This document shows, in pieces, positions 18,217-26,114 of a stretch of 31,056 nucleotides of DNA. The stretch covers positions 1 through 31,056 of IMG/VR virus record IMGVR_UViG_3300002144_000223; one strand, given 5' to 3'. Below the pieces are notes generated by a model that saw nothing but the letters and a program-made list of their open reading frames with translations, was not told where the DNA came from and did not search any database. This DNA comes from a virus. A program made the position numbers and the translations under genes. Each line of letters starts with the position of its first letter. Positions within the stretch are counted from its first letter, which is position 1.

Positions 18217-20646
18217 TTACCTAGGTTCGAAAGAACCTAAGTCAAAACCACCTCCAACTATGTCATTGCCAGATGATTCAAAATTCTTTGGTGGTAAATT
18301 GTTTTGTTTTTGGTTTGTTAATTCACTTTGCTGAGTACCTTGCATTTTAAGTCTTTGATCTTTTCTATCTTGATCTTCTTTAATTTTTTGTTGCATTGAC
18401 TCAACTTCCATGCCTTTTAACTTCATATTATATTGGAATTCTAATTCCATTAATTGTTTTTTAGCATCTACCTCAACAGCTATCCTCTGTTGCTCAATTT
18501 GACCTTTCAGTTGTTCTAATTGTGATTTTGTTTGGAACATTGCCTGATCTTTCTGTATTTCAGTTTGAGCAGCAGCTTGTTGCATTTGAATATTCGATTG
18601 TGACTGCGCTTGTATATTTGCTTGTTGCTCCGCTTGTATTCTTTCTTGTCTTTTCTTTTGTCTAACTTTTAACAGCTGGTTAGCAAGCTTTATATTTCGG
18701 ACCTCACGAATATCGATGGCATCAGATAAATCTATTAATCCTCCAGAAAGAGCAACTTGAATATTATTTTCGAGCATGGCTTTTTCCTCGTCATCCGGGG
18801 TAAGCTCCAAGTTTATTGCAAAGTCATGTATATGCAAATCACTAAGTTCATCAAGCGTGGCTACATTAAATCCACCTATTTTTTGTATAAATGCCTCTTT
18901 AGCGGGGTGATATTCTAATATATCAGATATTCTTAATGATAAACATTCCGCTAGTTCTTGTGTTAAAAATAATCCTGCATCTAGTATATGTCTTGTGGCA
19001 GTGTTTGAATTAGCGGCTGCTAATTTCTGTACACCAACCAATGCCCTAGGGTCTGGAGAACTACCATCTCTGGCTTCATTAAGACCAGTCACATCCCTTA
19101 TCATTTGTAGATAGTAGTTGTAAGTCTGTATTAATGTTTGTAGTTTTGCTCCACCATTACCAGTTGGCACTTCCTGTATTGGCACTTTACCTGGGTTCAT
19201 GTCGCCATCCTGAGTAAATGATCTACCTATAATTGATCCAGTTTGGAAAAACATATTTAATGCTTCCTGTGGATTATAGTTTGTACCATTGCCTAAATCA
19301 ACCTCGTTTATACCATCAACATCAAGGTATACCCCGTCTGGTATCATTTTTTGTAATACCTGTTGCATCTTTAAATGCGTAATCTGAACCATGTCTGCAA
19401 ATCCCGTACATCTACCAATAAGTGATTCTATTCTACCTTGGTACATTCTAGGGGCTACAATACTATAGCTCATTTTAACTTTAGTTTCGTCACTCTTAGG
19501 ACGCATCATGTTTTTAGCCAACTCCCACTTTAATAGTATATCAGTGCCAAGAACCATTACCCCGTCATACAATACTTCAATTGATCTTGACATTTTACCA
19601 AACTGAGCTTCGTAATCTTCAATAGGCGGATCAAATTGATCGTCTCTTAGTATTACTTTTGATGCCCCCGTTGCTGTTTCTTTAACTTTATACACCTCAT
19701 TCATATAGGTTTTGAAGTTAAAATACAATATTTGCACCACATTAGAATCTCTGTTGTTATTATTTGTACTAACATTATTGTCTAGTACACCATAATTTTG
19801 AGATCCTTGTTGCTGTATCTTCTCCATCTGACCTTGATCTAGATTCGGAAATTGCTTTTTAAGCTCGTTTAACGGAACAAACTTAACCTCACCAACATAA
19901 TATATGTCTTGAAAGTATGGGTCCTCCGTGTAAGAGTATACTAAATAAGCAGGGTCCACATATTCAACTGTTACGCCTTCAGACTCGGTAAAATTATTTT
20001 TAACTGCTCCAATTCCCAGAGTAGTCAAGTCATAATAGAATCTTTTTTTAGTTAGACTATATCTGTTACCATCTAATATTGTGTTGATGGCTATTTCTTC
20101 CGCTATCTCTATGCCTTGCTTGTAGCTAAGTTGCATGTGCAAGTCTAACTCTTCTTGTGAATCGGGTAACCTTTCTGGAGGGTTTTCAAATAAATTTATC
20201 CCAAAGTTTTCTTGTGCAAACTGGTTTAACTCTGCAGTCTGTAAGTCTCTAATAATAGACTCTAAATACTTTGTTCTCTTACTTACTCCGTATGGGTCTT
20301 GTGAATAGGCTTTCAAATCAAAAGATCTGTCTGCAATGCCATTTACAACGATGTCTACGAATTTAGAAAGTATCGGCACCGGTTTCCAATCAAGGTTTAA
20401 ATAGGATAAATCACCGTTTATTGATAGTTCATCTTTATACTTCTGTATTGGTTGTTCACCTCTGGCATACAATCTTAGTCCATGGAAAGTGTTTTGGTTA
20501 CTTCTATACCTAGTGGTTCCTGAGTTATTAGAAAACCACTCATTAGCGATAGCTCTACCAACCTGAAGTCCATAATTATCTGACATTTTTTCATTGTCAC
20601 TAACTACTTGACTTGGAAAAAAACTATTTACTGCTCCTTTAGCCAT
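18217..20646 (-). CDS. Portal protein
   Basis: At 809 residues it fits the large portals of crAss-like and P22-like phages. The N-terminal part (GLRLYARGEQPIQKYKDELS, then LDWKPVPILSKFVDIVVNGI) resembles the portal wing entry, and near residues 518-540 the segment GLNEARDGSSPDPRALVGVQ followed by KLAAANSNTATRHILDAGLF is the characteristic stem/clip region. The last about 170 residues are a Gln/Glu/Lys-rich coiled coil (RQKKRQERIQAEQQANIQAQ), a barrel-like extension often seen in these portals. It follows TerL by one base and precedes the scaffold-like gene. The dodecameric portal forms the DNA entry vertex and docks the terminase. Start ATG at 20646 follows an A/T leader. The identification is firm from size, motif and position. 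Confidence 0.88.
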   Translation of the reverse strand: MAKGAVNSFFPSQVVSDNEKMSDNYGLQVGRAIANEWFSNNSGTTRYRSNQNTFHGLRLYARGEQPIQKYKDELSINGDLSYLNLDWKPVPILSKFVDIVVNGIADRSFDLKAYSQDPYGVSKRTKYLESIIRDLQTAELNQFAQENFGINLFENPPERLPDSQEELDLHMQLSYKQGIEIAEEIAINTILDGNRYSLTKKRFYYDLTTLGIGAVKNNFTESEGVTVEYVDPAYLVYSYTEDPYFQDIYYVGEVKFVPLNELKKQFPNLDQGQMEKIQQQGSQNYGVLDNNVSTNNNNRDSNVVQILYFNFKTYMNEVYKVKETATGASKVILRDDQFDPPIEDYEAQFGKMSRSIEVLYDGVMVLGTDILLKWELAKNMMRPKSDETKVKMSYSIVAPRMYQGRIESLIGRCTGFADMVQITHLKMQQVLQKMIPDGVYLDVDGINEVDLGNGTNYNPQEALNMFFQTGSIIGRSFTQDGDMNPGKVPIQEVPTGNGGAKLQTLIQTYNYYLQMIRDVTGLNEARDGSSPDPRALVGVQKLAAANSNTATRHILDAGLFLTQELAECLSLRISDILEYHPAKEAFIQKIGGFNVATLDELSDLHIHDFAINLELTPDDEEKAMLENNIQVALSGGLIDLSDAIDIREVRNIKLANQLLKVRQKKRQERIQAEQQANIQAQSQSNIQMQQAAAQTEIQKDQAMFQTKSQLEQLKGQIEQQRIAVEVDAKKQLMELEFQYNMKLKGMEVESMQQKIKEDQDRKDQRLKMQGTQQSELTNQKQNNLPPKNFESSGNDIVGGGFDLGSFEPR

Positions 20647-20647
20647 A

Positions 20648-22861
20648 TTATCTTTTTATTATTTCTGATGTTGATCCGCCTTGCGAATATCTTGCAATAC
20701 TTAACTTTATTGATGTTTGTTGCGTTGGTGCATTTGGTCTATATAGTTCTTTGTTACAAGCCATTATAGCAAGTCCAGAACTAATAGCAGCATCAAATTT
20801 TGTTCTATTATTTATATCGAACTTAGCCCAGTCATTTAATGTATCTGTGAAGTACATCGTACCGTAGTCTCCGTCTTCTTTAAGTCCAACGTATCTATCT
20901 ATATACATTTCTATAGCTGCTGCGTGTGCTTGTTTCATATCCTCACTTGAATTAGGTACTCCACCTATTTCTTTTTCGGTTACGGATAATTTATTCCACA
21001 CTTTATCTGGTCTATTAATTGAGTAGCCTCTGTAGCCTCTTCTTTTGAAGTAATACAATAACCTTGGTTTGTTATTTTCTGCTAGTATTGGCATACCATA
21101 AAATACACACGCCATTAATACATCTTCAAAAAATATTTCCGCCGTAGGAGGTCTTGATACATACTCTAGAAAAAATGTACTGGGAGGAGCGTCTTCTAAG
21201 TTAAACTTAGTTAGGCCGTGTAATGCGCCTTTAGATCCTCTATTGTCTGTTGTCCCCGATATATCATAACTATCACACCCAAAAGCACCTACGTGTTCAT
21301 TACCTGGATATTTTAATCCATTTTTAACTATTTGCTTATTTTGCATGGCCCCACTTGGAGTCCATGTTACCATAAATCTTCCTTGAGGGTTTGGTGAAAA
21401 TATTACTTTTGTATCTTTTACCCCGTTTTGCCATTGAAAACTTCCTCTTGTTACAACATTTGATGCCTTTAAATCTTCGTTATAATCTATTTGTTCGTAT
21501 ATCTTTGCTAAATTAAATATACTGTTCTGTGTTTCATCTCTGAAAGCATGTTCCTCTGTTCTAGGAAACTGTCTGTAATATTCATTTAGTGCATCTTGAT
21601 CTCCTCTTAAGCCGTCTGCTTCATTGATCCAGTGTTCTATAACACCCATATCTATGGAATCACCTTGAGGGCCTACAGTACCTGCTTTTGGAGTATTGAA
21701 TACCGGTATTCCGTAAGAGTCAATAAATCCTTCGTAATTCCATTCCATCGGTATAAATAAAGAATATAGCCCAGATCTAGTCTGTCCATTTGCGTTCCTT
21801 CTTGTAACGTCAGAATTTGAGTATAAGTTTTTAAAATTATCCCCTCCTTTATCTAATGAATTAGAAGTTGACCCCATTAAGCACTTACCGATTACCCTGC
21901 TACCAAGTCTTAATGTTGTCTTAGTAACCCTCCAGTTGTTCAGTATATTATTTGGCCTTTCCCATTTGCCACTCTCATCATGTACTAAAAGTTTTAACTT
22001 TTCTCCATCATAAGCATTATCTCCCGTATTCTTCCAGTCAATAGTAGTATCTAACCCAGTTATTATTTCTGTTTGATTAGCTGCCCCTAACTTACGCCTT
22101 GTAAGTTTTGATGCTGGCACACGATAGGCAAGCTCTGTTTTTGGACGGTCCATACCATCCTGTATTGGTTTGAAAAAGAATGGATAGTTAACAGATATTG
22201 GTACGACTTTATCAGTAAACATCTTTTTAGCATCACCACCAGATTTTGATAATATACCGTATCTAGAATCACTTGATATTGTTGCTAAGTTTACAATTTC
22301 TCCGGATGCCATGAATGAAAATCCAGAACGTCTGTTCTTTAAGTAACACATGCCATAACACCTCTGATCAGCTTTGCAAGCCTCCCAGAATATATAAAAC
22401 AATCTATTTGATTCCCTGAAATCCGGTTTACCAACGTCAATCTTTGACCATTGTAAATACATATAATGAGAACCTGTAATATAAGTCGGAGCTCCGTTGT
22501 TATTAAACCAATAGCCGTTATCCCTTCTATTAAACTGCTCATCTATATAAACTCCCCACTTGTCTTTAAACGAGTCAGGGTAGTCTCTCCAATCAAATAT
22601 ACTATTTATTGATTTGAACTCCTTAGGGTAGTCCTCAGGCGTCCATTTGTCAGTACTGTTACTTATTTTAGTTGTAGCCTTTGGTAAAGCTATCTTTAAA
22701 TTTTGTATTTGGTATATTTCTCCAATTTCGCCCGTCTTACTTATAACAATAATATCGTATTCTTTGTTGTATCCATAAGTCCATTTTTTAGACTTATTTA
22801 ATCTAGATATTGTTATATCCCGTATTGGGGTTATTACACTATATAATGATTGCTCGTACAT
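20648..22861 (-). CDS. terL: Terminase large subunit (TerL)
   Basis: The 737-residue protein is the packaging motor ATPase and headful nuclease. A deviant Walker A lies at K175-NRRSGFSF-183 (the usual GxxxxGKT is replaced by a basic RRSG core), Walker B at L289-KLLVHDE-296 with the catalytic Glu, and a coupling-like S/T motif at GSTSNS near residue 330. The nuclease domain contains G528-C-D530 (first metal aspartate), FFEDVLMACVFYGMPILAEN near 577-596, and D690 in TKFDAAISSG. The ED-x-L-x-A...YG-x-P pattern is typical of TerL from Bacteroidota podoviruses. The start TAATG overlaps the stop of the 91-residue gene by one base, which suggests translational coupling. It is longer than lambda-type TerL because of N-terminal and linker additions. 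Confidence 0.92.
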   Translation of the reverse strand: MYEQSLYSVITPIRDITISRLNKSKKWTYGYNKEYDIIVISKTGEIGEIYQIQNLKIALPKATTKISNSTDKWTPEDYPKEFKSINSIFDWRDYPDSFKDKWGVYIDEQFNRRDNGYWFNNNGAPTYITGSHYMYLQWSKIDVGKPDFRESNRLFYIFWEACKADQRCYGMCYLKNRRSGFSFMASGEIVNLATISSDSRYGILSKSGGDAKKMFTDKVVPISVNYPFFFKPIQDGMDRPKTELAYRVPASKLTRRKLGAANQTEIITGLDTTIDWKNTGDNAYDGEKLKLLVHDESGKWERPNNILNNWRVTKTTLRLGSRVIGKCLMGSTSNSLDKGGDNFKNLYSNSDVTRRNANGQTRSGLYSLFIPMEWNYEGFIDSYGIPVFNTPKAGTVGPQGDSIDMGVIEHWINEADGLRGDQDALNEYYRQFPRTEEHAFRDETQNSIFNLAKIYEQIDYNEDLKASNVVTRGSFQWQNGVKDTKVIFSPNPQGRFMVTWTPSGAMQNKQIVKNGLKYPGNEHVGAFGCDSYDISGTTDNRGSKGALHGLTKFNLEDAPPSTFFLEYVSRPPTAEIFFEDVLMACVFYGMPILAENNKPRLLYYFKRRGYRGYSINRPDKVWNKLSVTEKEIGGVPNSSEDMKQAHAAAIEMYIDRYVGLKEDGDYGTMYFTDTLNDWAKFDINNRTKFDAAISSGLAIMACNKELYRPNAPTQQTSIKLSIARYSQGGSTSEIIKR

Positions 22862-23136
22862 TATTTAGATCTTTTTTCAGCAAAGCCTGTAAATTTCTTT
22901 TCGTCTTTATCTTCTTTTGGTCTGTCTTCCAATATCCTCTGTTCTTCCTCAATTCTAGTTAGGATTTCAAAGGCGTCAAATATAGCTAGTTTTTTTGTTG
23001 CGGCAGCATTCTTAAGTCTGTCAGCTGATATATCATCACCTGAGTCAACGATCTTTTCTTGAGCTACCTTTATTAACTCCTCAACTGCTTTATGTCCAGC
23101 TAGGATTATATTCTTCTTCGTCTCCTTGATATTCAT
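22861..23136 (-). CDS. Possible small terminase subunit (91 aa helical protein)
   Basis: The protein is short, charged and helical, with DISADRLKNAAATKKLAIFD and AFEILTRIEEEQRILEDRPK. This ADxLKNAA-type segment followed by an amphipathic helix and a basic tail (KKFTGFAEKRSK) could form the oligomerisation core of a small terminase. The position immediately before TerL, with a TAATG stop/start overlap, is the usual terS place. The first 47 bases overlap the end of the 193-residue gene; no later start codon preserves the protein. I see no clear helix-turn-helix DNA-binding motif, so the terS assignment is inference and should be treated as tentative. Confidence 0.6.
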   Translation of the reverse strand: MNIKETKKNIILAGHKAVEELIKVAQEKIVDSGDDISADRLKNAAATKKLAIFDAFEILTRIEEEQRILEDRPKEDKDEKKFTGFAEKRSK

Positions 23137-23671
23137 ATTTGATTGTAATTAGATTTGTGGGTACTCGGTATAACCTCTGCCCTTCTATTATGAATTCATA
23201 TTCCATTCCTGGCCTGAACCCAACAAGTGTGCCATTCTCTATATTGTCATTGCCATATTTAACAATACCAATTAATGGTCTTTCTTTATCTAGTGAAAAT
23301 ATATTTTTTGATTTCAATGGCTTAACAAAACAATATCCATCCAAAGCAACCCACTTGTTATCTTTCTTATAAGCATATATTTGATCCGGTTGAACCAAGT
23401 ATGTGTGCTCATTATAAAAGTTTTTACTGTCTTTTTCTTTTCCTCTTACATCCCTAAACCTTCTGAATACGTTATGATGCACTATTATTTCGTCTCCTTT
23501 CTGTATAGGAGATTTGCCCACCATAGGTGTACCATTAACTATGCCCACACGATTTGTGTATTGGTAGTTTTGTAATTCCGTGTTTAGTATAAGTTGTGTA
23601 CCGTCTATTTCTATTTCTCCTGTTGTCCTGTTCCCTTTTGGGGTAACCAAATAATTAAATACACTGCGCAT
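23090..23671 (-). CDS. Beta-barrel protein, possible tandem GroES-like (co-chaperonin-fold) repeat
   Basis: The protein of 193 residues is beta-rich. Residues about 25-115 hold GIVNGTPMVGKSPIQKGDEI, IVHHNVFRR, and YLVQPDQIYAYKKDNKWVAL, an order (glycine-rich strand, KGDEI turn, strand with HHN, then a DQIYA strand) that resembles the GroES barrel. Residues about 115-180 repeat the plan: FVKPL, RPLIGIVKYGND, GTLVGFRPGMEYEFIIEG, YRVPTNLITI. The likeness is by eye only and needs fold comparison. It lies in the small-gene run before TerL, two bases after the 73-residue gene. If real, it would be a second GroES-related gene besides the short GroES at 27367. Alternative: unrelated beta-barrel tail or head accessory protein. 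Confidence 0.75.
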   Translation of the reverse strand: MRSVFNYLVTPKGNRTTGEIEIDGTQLILNTELQNYQYTNRVGIVNGTPMVGKSPIQKGDEIIVHHNVFRRFRDVRGKEKDSKNFYNEHTYLVQPDQIYAYKKDNKWVALDGYCFVKPLKSKNIFSLDKERPLIGIVKYGNDNIENGTLVGFRPGMEYEFIIEGQRLYRVPTNLITIKYEYQGDEEEYNPSWT

Positions 23672-23673
23672 GA

Positions 23674-23895
23674 TTAATAGGCTATATCGTATTCAACGGA
23701 TATTGACATGTTCTTGTTAAAGTCTTTCCAGACCATAGTTAGATCTTCTTTGCTTATATAGATGGAATACTTATCTTCCTCCTCTATTATAGTAACTATA
23801 GTATGACCGCCATACACTTCTTGCCCTACGGCATAGTGCATGGCGTCATTCTTATAATCTTTACCAATACTTATTTTACGTATTATTTGCAACAT
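23674..23895 (-). CDS. Hypothetical small protein (73 aa)
   Basis: No named family. The core reads VGQEVYGGHTIVTIIEEEDK, followed by YSIYISKEDLTMVWKDFNKN and a short strand ending in VEYDIAY; it looks like a compact alpha/beta fold with a conserved GGHxIVxII strand that I recall in other Bacteroidota phage genomes near packaging genes. The start at 23895 overlaps the upstream gene by 20 bases; the in-frame Met at residue 19 (MHYAVG) is an alternative start that removes the overlap. Its neighbours are the coiled-coil gene and the GroES-like gene, so it is probably a late gene. Confidence 0.65.
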   Translation of the reverse strand: MLQIIRKISIGKDYKNDAMHYAVGQEVYGGHTIVTIIEEEDKYSIYISKEDLTMVWKDFNKNMSISVEYDIAY

Positions 23896-24145
23896 CAGAA
23901 ATCTCTCCGGTTACTAAGTCCACGCTAACTGAACCATATTCGCTTTCTAGCTTAGATTGTATTTCTTTTAATTCGGCACCTAATCCTGCTAATGCATGGA
24001 GTAGCTCGTGCTTATGAGCTTCTAATCCCCCAATTTGCATTTGTGCTTTGTTAATTGCTGTAACTTTTTCATTTAAGATTGCTAACTCCTCGCTTGCAAT
24101 AACTCTTGTTGCGTCTTCAACAACCGCTTCTGTAACTTTTTTCAT
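23876..24145 (-). CDS. Conserved coiled-coil protein (89 aa)
   Basis: The sequence from residue 20 to 70 is a heptad-rich helix (ELAILNEKVTAINKAQMQIG, then ELLHALAGLGAELKEIQSKL) and ends with EYGSVSVDLVTGEISDV, a beta hairpin that caps such helices. I recall this architecture (helix with Q/H-x-LLHA, then YGxVSxxxxTGE) in small proteins close to the packaging genes of Bacteroidota phages. It contains HELLH by chance within the coiled coil; I do not read it as a peptidase. It starts 18 bases after the 51-residue CGC gene. Function unknown; a scaffold-like or assembly role is possible. Confidence 0.75.
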   Translation of the reverse strand: MKKVTEAVVEDATRVIASEELAILNEKVTAINKAQMQIGGLEAHKHELLHALAGLGAELKEIQSKLESEYGSVSVDLVTGEISDVANNT

Positions 24146-24163
24146 TTTGATTTAATTTAATTA

Positions 24164-24319
24164 TTATTGTTTATAAGGAAACACTTTATTTAATGCTTCT
24201 TTCTTTTTTTGGCAGCCGCAATCTTTTTTAGTAATTTTTGATATTGTATCTACTACTGTTTTTATTCCGGTTACCGTTGTTATTTTTTCTATTGTATCAC
24301 CTAATCCCTTTGATTTCAT
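24164..24319 (-). CDS. Small CGC-motif protein (51 aa)
   Basis: This short gene runs from ATG at 24319 to TAA at 24164. It reads MKSKGLGDTIEKITTVTGIK, then TVVDTISKITKKDCGCQKKK and EALNKVFPYKQ. The order GLGDTIEK, TGIKxVVD, DCGCxxRK/KK, LNxxFPYK is one that I recall from many Bacteroidota phages, usually without a functional name. The Cys-Gly-Cys pair in a basic setting could bind a metal or form a redox or dimer link; a short N-terminal amphipathic helix comes first. It lies between the lysine-rich 349-residue gene and the coiled-coil gene. Two in-frame stops bracket it and the motif makes chance unlikely. Confidence 0.8.
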   Translation of the reverse strand: MKSKGLGDTIEKITTVTGIKTVVDTISKITKKDCGCQKKKEALNKVFPYKQ

Positions 24320-24369
24320 AATATTAACATTTCCAATTTCTTCTAGCTATATTATTAGGGCAATCCCCA

Positions 24370-25419
24370 TTATTTAAAGTACTTCATTTTCATTGGAGAC
24401 TTTTTATTAAAGAACCCGTTTGTTTTTTTAGTAACAGCAGAATCCTCTTCTTTACCAGGCAATTCAACTACATCTGGGGTAGTGCTTACCTCCGGTTTTT
24501 TAAACTCTTTAGTAGCAATACTACCTGCTTTCTTTATTGTGTCTTCCTTTTTATTTTTATCAAGGTTTTGACTAGCTTCATAATCAATTCCTTCTTTTTG
24601 TTCTTTTTTAGTTGAGTCTGATTCTTCTGTTAAACGCTGTTTGCTCAGTACATCTTTAGTTGAACCCACCGCTATATTCTGTTGACTCTGATTCTTAGAA
24701 GATTCTATTTCTGACTTGATAACTTCCGCTCTTTGCGTCCTTTTATTCTGTTTTATTTCTGCCTTTTTTTCTTTAAAGGCTTGCTTGCCTTCTGGGGTAG
24801 ACTTATCTGCGCCTGCTCTTGCAGTTCTCATGTCATTTCTTTTTTCCTGCGCAGTAAGATTTTTTATATTCCTAACATTACTTCTTCTTTGATAGGCTGA
24901 CTGGGCATCCCCCTTGTCTTTTACATAAATATCTCCTTCTGCTTCTCCGGAAACGTTGGAAGCGGGAGTGCTTTTTGTTGTAGTTGTTGATGTTGATGCA
25001 TCTTTTGCTTTAGCTTCTGCCTTTGCTTTATTTGCTGCTGCTCTTGCTTTTGGGTTTCTTAGTCCATAACCTTCTAAATCCTTGCGGTGTATCTTTTGCT
25101 TCTCAAGAGCGTCCACATTGGATGTCCCAGGAACTGTTGATGTTGTGGTCAATATTTGACCCGCGTTGGTGCTTGCATTTGTTGATCTATATCTTGACCC
25201 ACTAATCATACCGGAGTTTGAAGTAGTCTCATCCCCTCCCTCTAGCGGGTTTTTTTTCTGCTTAGCTGGAGCTGACATCATTTTATTAGGTGATGGAGCA
25301 TTACTTGTCTGGTTATTGCCGGACACTCCAGCGGCCCCAACGTTAAGTATTGGCTCTGAGACTTTTTGGCCGAATAAACCTTTGCTTATTCTTGCTGTAA
25401 TTGGAATATTATTTGACAT
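24370..25419 (-). CDS. Lysine-rich protein with two SPxKM motifs and duplicated C-terminal module (349 aa)
   Basis: Family not recognised. The protein is low in complexity and rich in Lys/Ser/Thr/Asn/Ala, predicted disordered with one charged helix block (residues about 130-260, KAKAEAKAKDAST, KQAFKEKKAEIKQNKRTQRA). It contains SPNKM at residues 43-47 and SPMKM at 341-345, with an APAKQK stretch at 50-55. Residues 302-344 (ATKEFKKPEVSTTPDVVELP onward) are nearly the same as the C-terminus of the 267-residue protein two genes upstream, a duplicated module. Base composition equals that of the neighbours. Such proteins may be packaged with DNA or bind nucleic acid, but no function is shown. Confidence 0.75.
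   Translation of the reverse strand: MSNNIPITARISKGLFGQKVSEPILNVGAAGVSGNNQTSNAPSPNKMMSAPAKQKKNPLEGGDETTSNSGMISGSRYRSTNASTNAGQILTTTSTVPGTSNVDALEKQKIHRKDLEGYGLRNPKARAAANKAKAEAKAKDASTSTTTTKSTPASNVSGEAEGDIYVKDKGDAQSAYQRRSNVRNIKNLTAQEKRNDMRTARAGADKSTPEGKQAFKEKKAEIKQNKRTQRAEVIKSEIESSKNQSQQNIAVGSTKDVLSKQRLTEESDSTKKEQKEGIDYEASQNLDKNKKEDTIKKAGSIATKEFKKPEVSTTPDVVELPGKEEDSAVTKKTNGFFNKKSPMKMKYFK
24388..24516 (-). repeat. Copy A of duplicated 43-codon module
   Basis: This encodes residues 302-344 of the 349-residue protein. The partner copy is at 26142-26270. By eye about 34 of 43 residues are identical, and the DNA is also similar, including a shared stretch around TAGTTGAATTRCC on the plus-strand complement side. 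Both copies sit in the same orientation at the ends of their genes. Confidence 0.85.
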
Positions 25420-25436
25420 ATTTTTTTATTAAGTTG

Positions 25437-25760
25437 TTACTGTTGGGTTGTTTTGTTTAAATCAGCGGCTACAGGTTTTGGGTCTTTTTTGTTAAAAACT
25501 TTTCCAACCTCTGCCCCTACATCTATGAATTTTTTACCAACATCTGCGGCTCCCGCGACTAAAGCTGCATTCATCTTAGCCGGTGAACAACTTTGTGTTA
25601 TAGGTGTACTCATAGCGGTTTCTGCTTCGGATAAAGAAACGTTCTGCCCTCCCTCTCCTTGTCTTGGTCCTGGAGCTGATAATTCTTGTGCCCCATTCCT
25701 GTTTTGTTTACTAGTGATGCTATTTAATATCCTAGCGCTGTTTCTAACTGTAAATGCCAT
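25437..25760 (-). CDS. Small protein with SPAKM motif (107 aa)
   Basis: No known family. It starts MAFTVRNSARILNSITSKQN, is Gly/Gln/Ser-rich in the first half, then has CSPAKMN at residues 58-64, followed by an Ala/Gly-rich segment (AALVAGAADVGKKFIDVGAE) that could form an amphipathic helix and a Lys/Pro-rich tail. The SPAKM motif is shared with three neighbours (see findings). It lies between the zincin candidate and the 349-residue gene with short gaps and belongs to the same transcription unit. Function unknown. Confidence 0.7.
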   Translation of the reverse strand: MAFTVRNSARILNSITSKQNRNGAQELSAPGPRQGEGGQNVSLSEAETAMSTPITQSCSPAKMNAALVAGAADVGKKFIDVGAEVGKVFNKKDPKPVAADLNKTTQQ

Positions 25761-25765
25761 AGTCT

Positions 25766-26113
25766 TTATTTTTTATATGCTTCTGCTTCCCATTCAAAAT
25801 CTGGATGTCCTTCGTTCATTTCTGCCCTTCTGTATATTTTTGTTGGAGACTTAGTGTCTTTTTTCCATATAACAGAATCATCAGTGTATTGTAATCTACC
25901 TTGAGACATTTGATCTAAATGTATTTTCTCGTGTTTGACAGCTTCTTTAACTTTACTCTCAGGCAACTTGTCATTAATAAATATTGTGCCGTCTCTATTA
26001 GCCTCTGCTTCAATACCTTCCCCAAGGTCATCTTTTTTAAACACAGGTGTATTATTAGTTGACTCACTATGGGTACCAAATATACCGCTTTTAGGGGTCA
26101 TCTTAAAGGCCAT
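25766..26113 (-). CDS. Small zincin-like putative metallopeptidase (115 aa)
   Basis: H61-E62-K-I-H65 within ESKVKEAVKHEKIHLDQMSQ is an HExxH zinc motif on a helix, and a WEAEAY segment at 108-113 gives E109 or E111 as candidate third ligand, the layout of minimal zincins. The N-terminal 50 residues contain a beta part (RDGTIFINDKLPESK) that could form the substrate-side strand. It also holds SPTKI at residues 89-93, a variant of the SPxKM motif of its neighbours. It lies one base from the 267-residue gene and would be expressed with it. Length is short for a peptidase, but known minimal zincin domains fall in this range. An inactive scaffold-like homologue is the alternative. Confidence 0.7.
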   Translation of the reverse strand: MAFKMTPKSGIFGTHSESTNNTPVFKKDDLGEGIEAEANRDGTIFINDKLPESKVKEAVKHEKIHLDQMSQGRLQYTDDSVIWKKDTKSPTKIYRRAEMNEGHPDFEWEAEAYKK

Positions 26114-26114
26114 A

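Noticed and set aside
23876-24145. HELLH in the 89-residue coiled-coil protein as a metallopeptidase site
   Set aside because: It lies inside a heptad helix of a small coiled-coil protein, with no third ligand and no peptidase fold context; the family is recognisable as a coiled coil.
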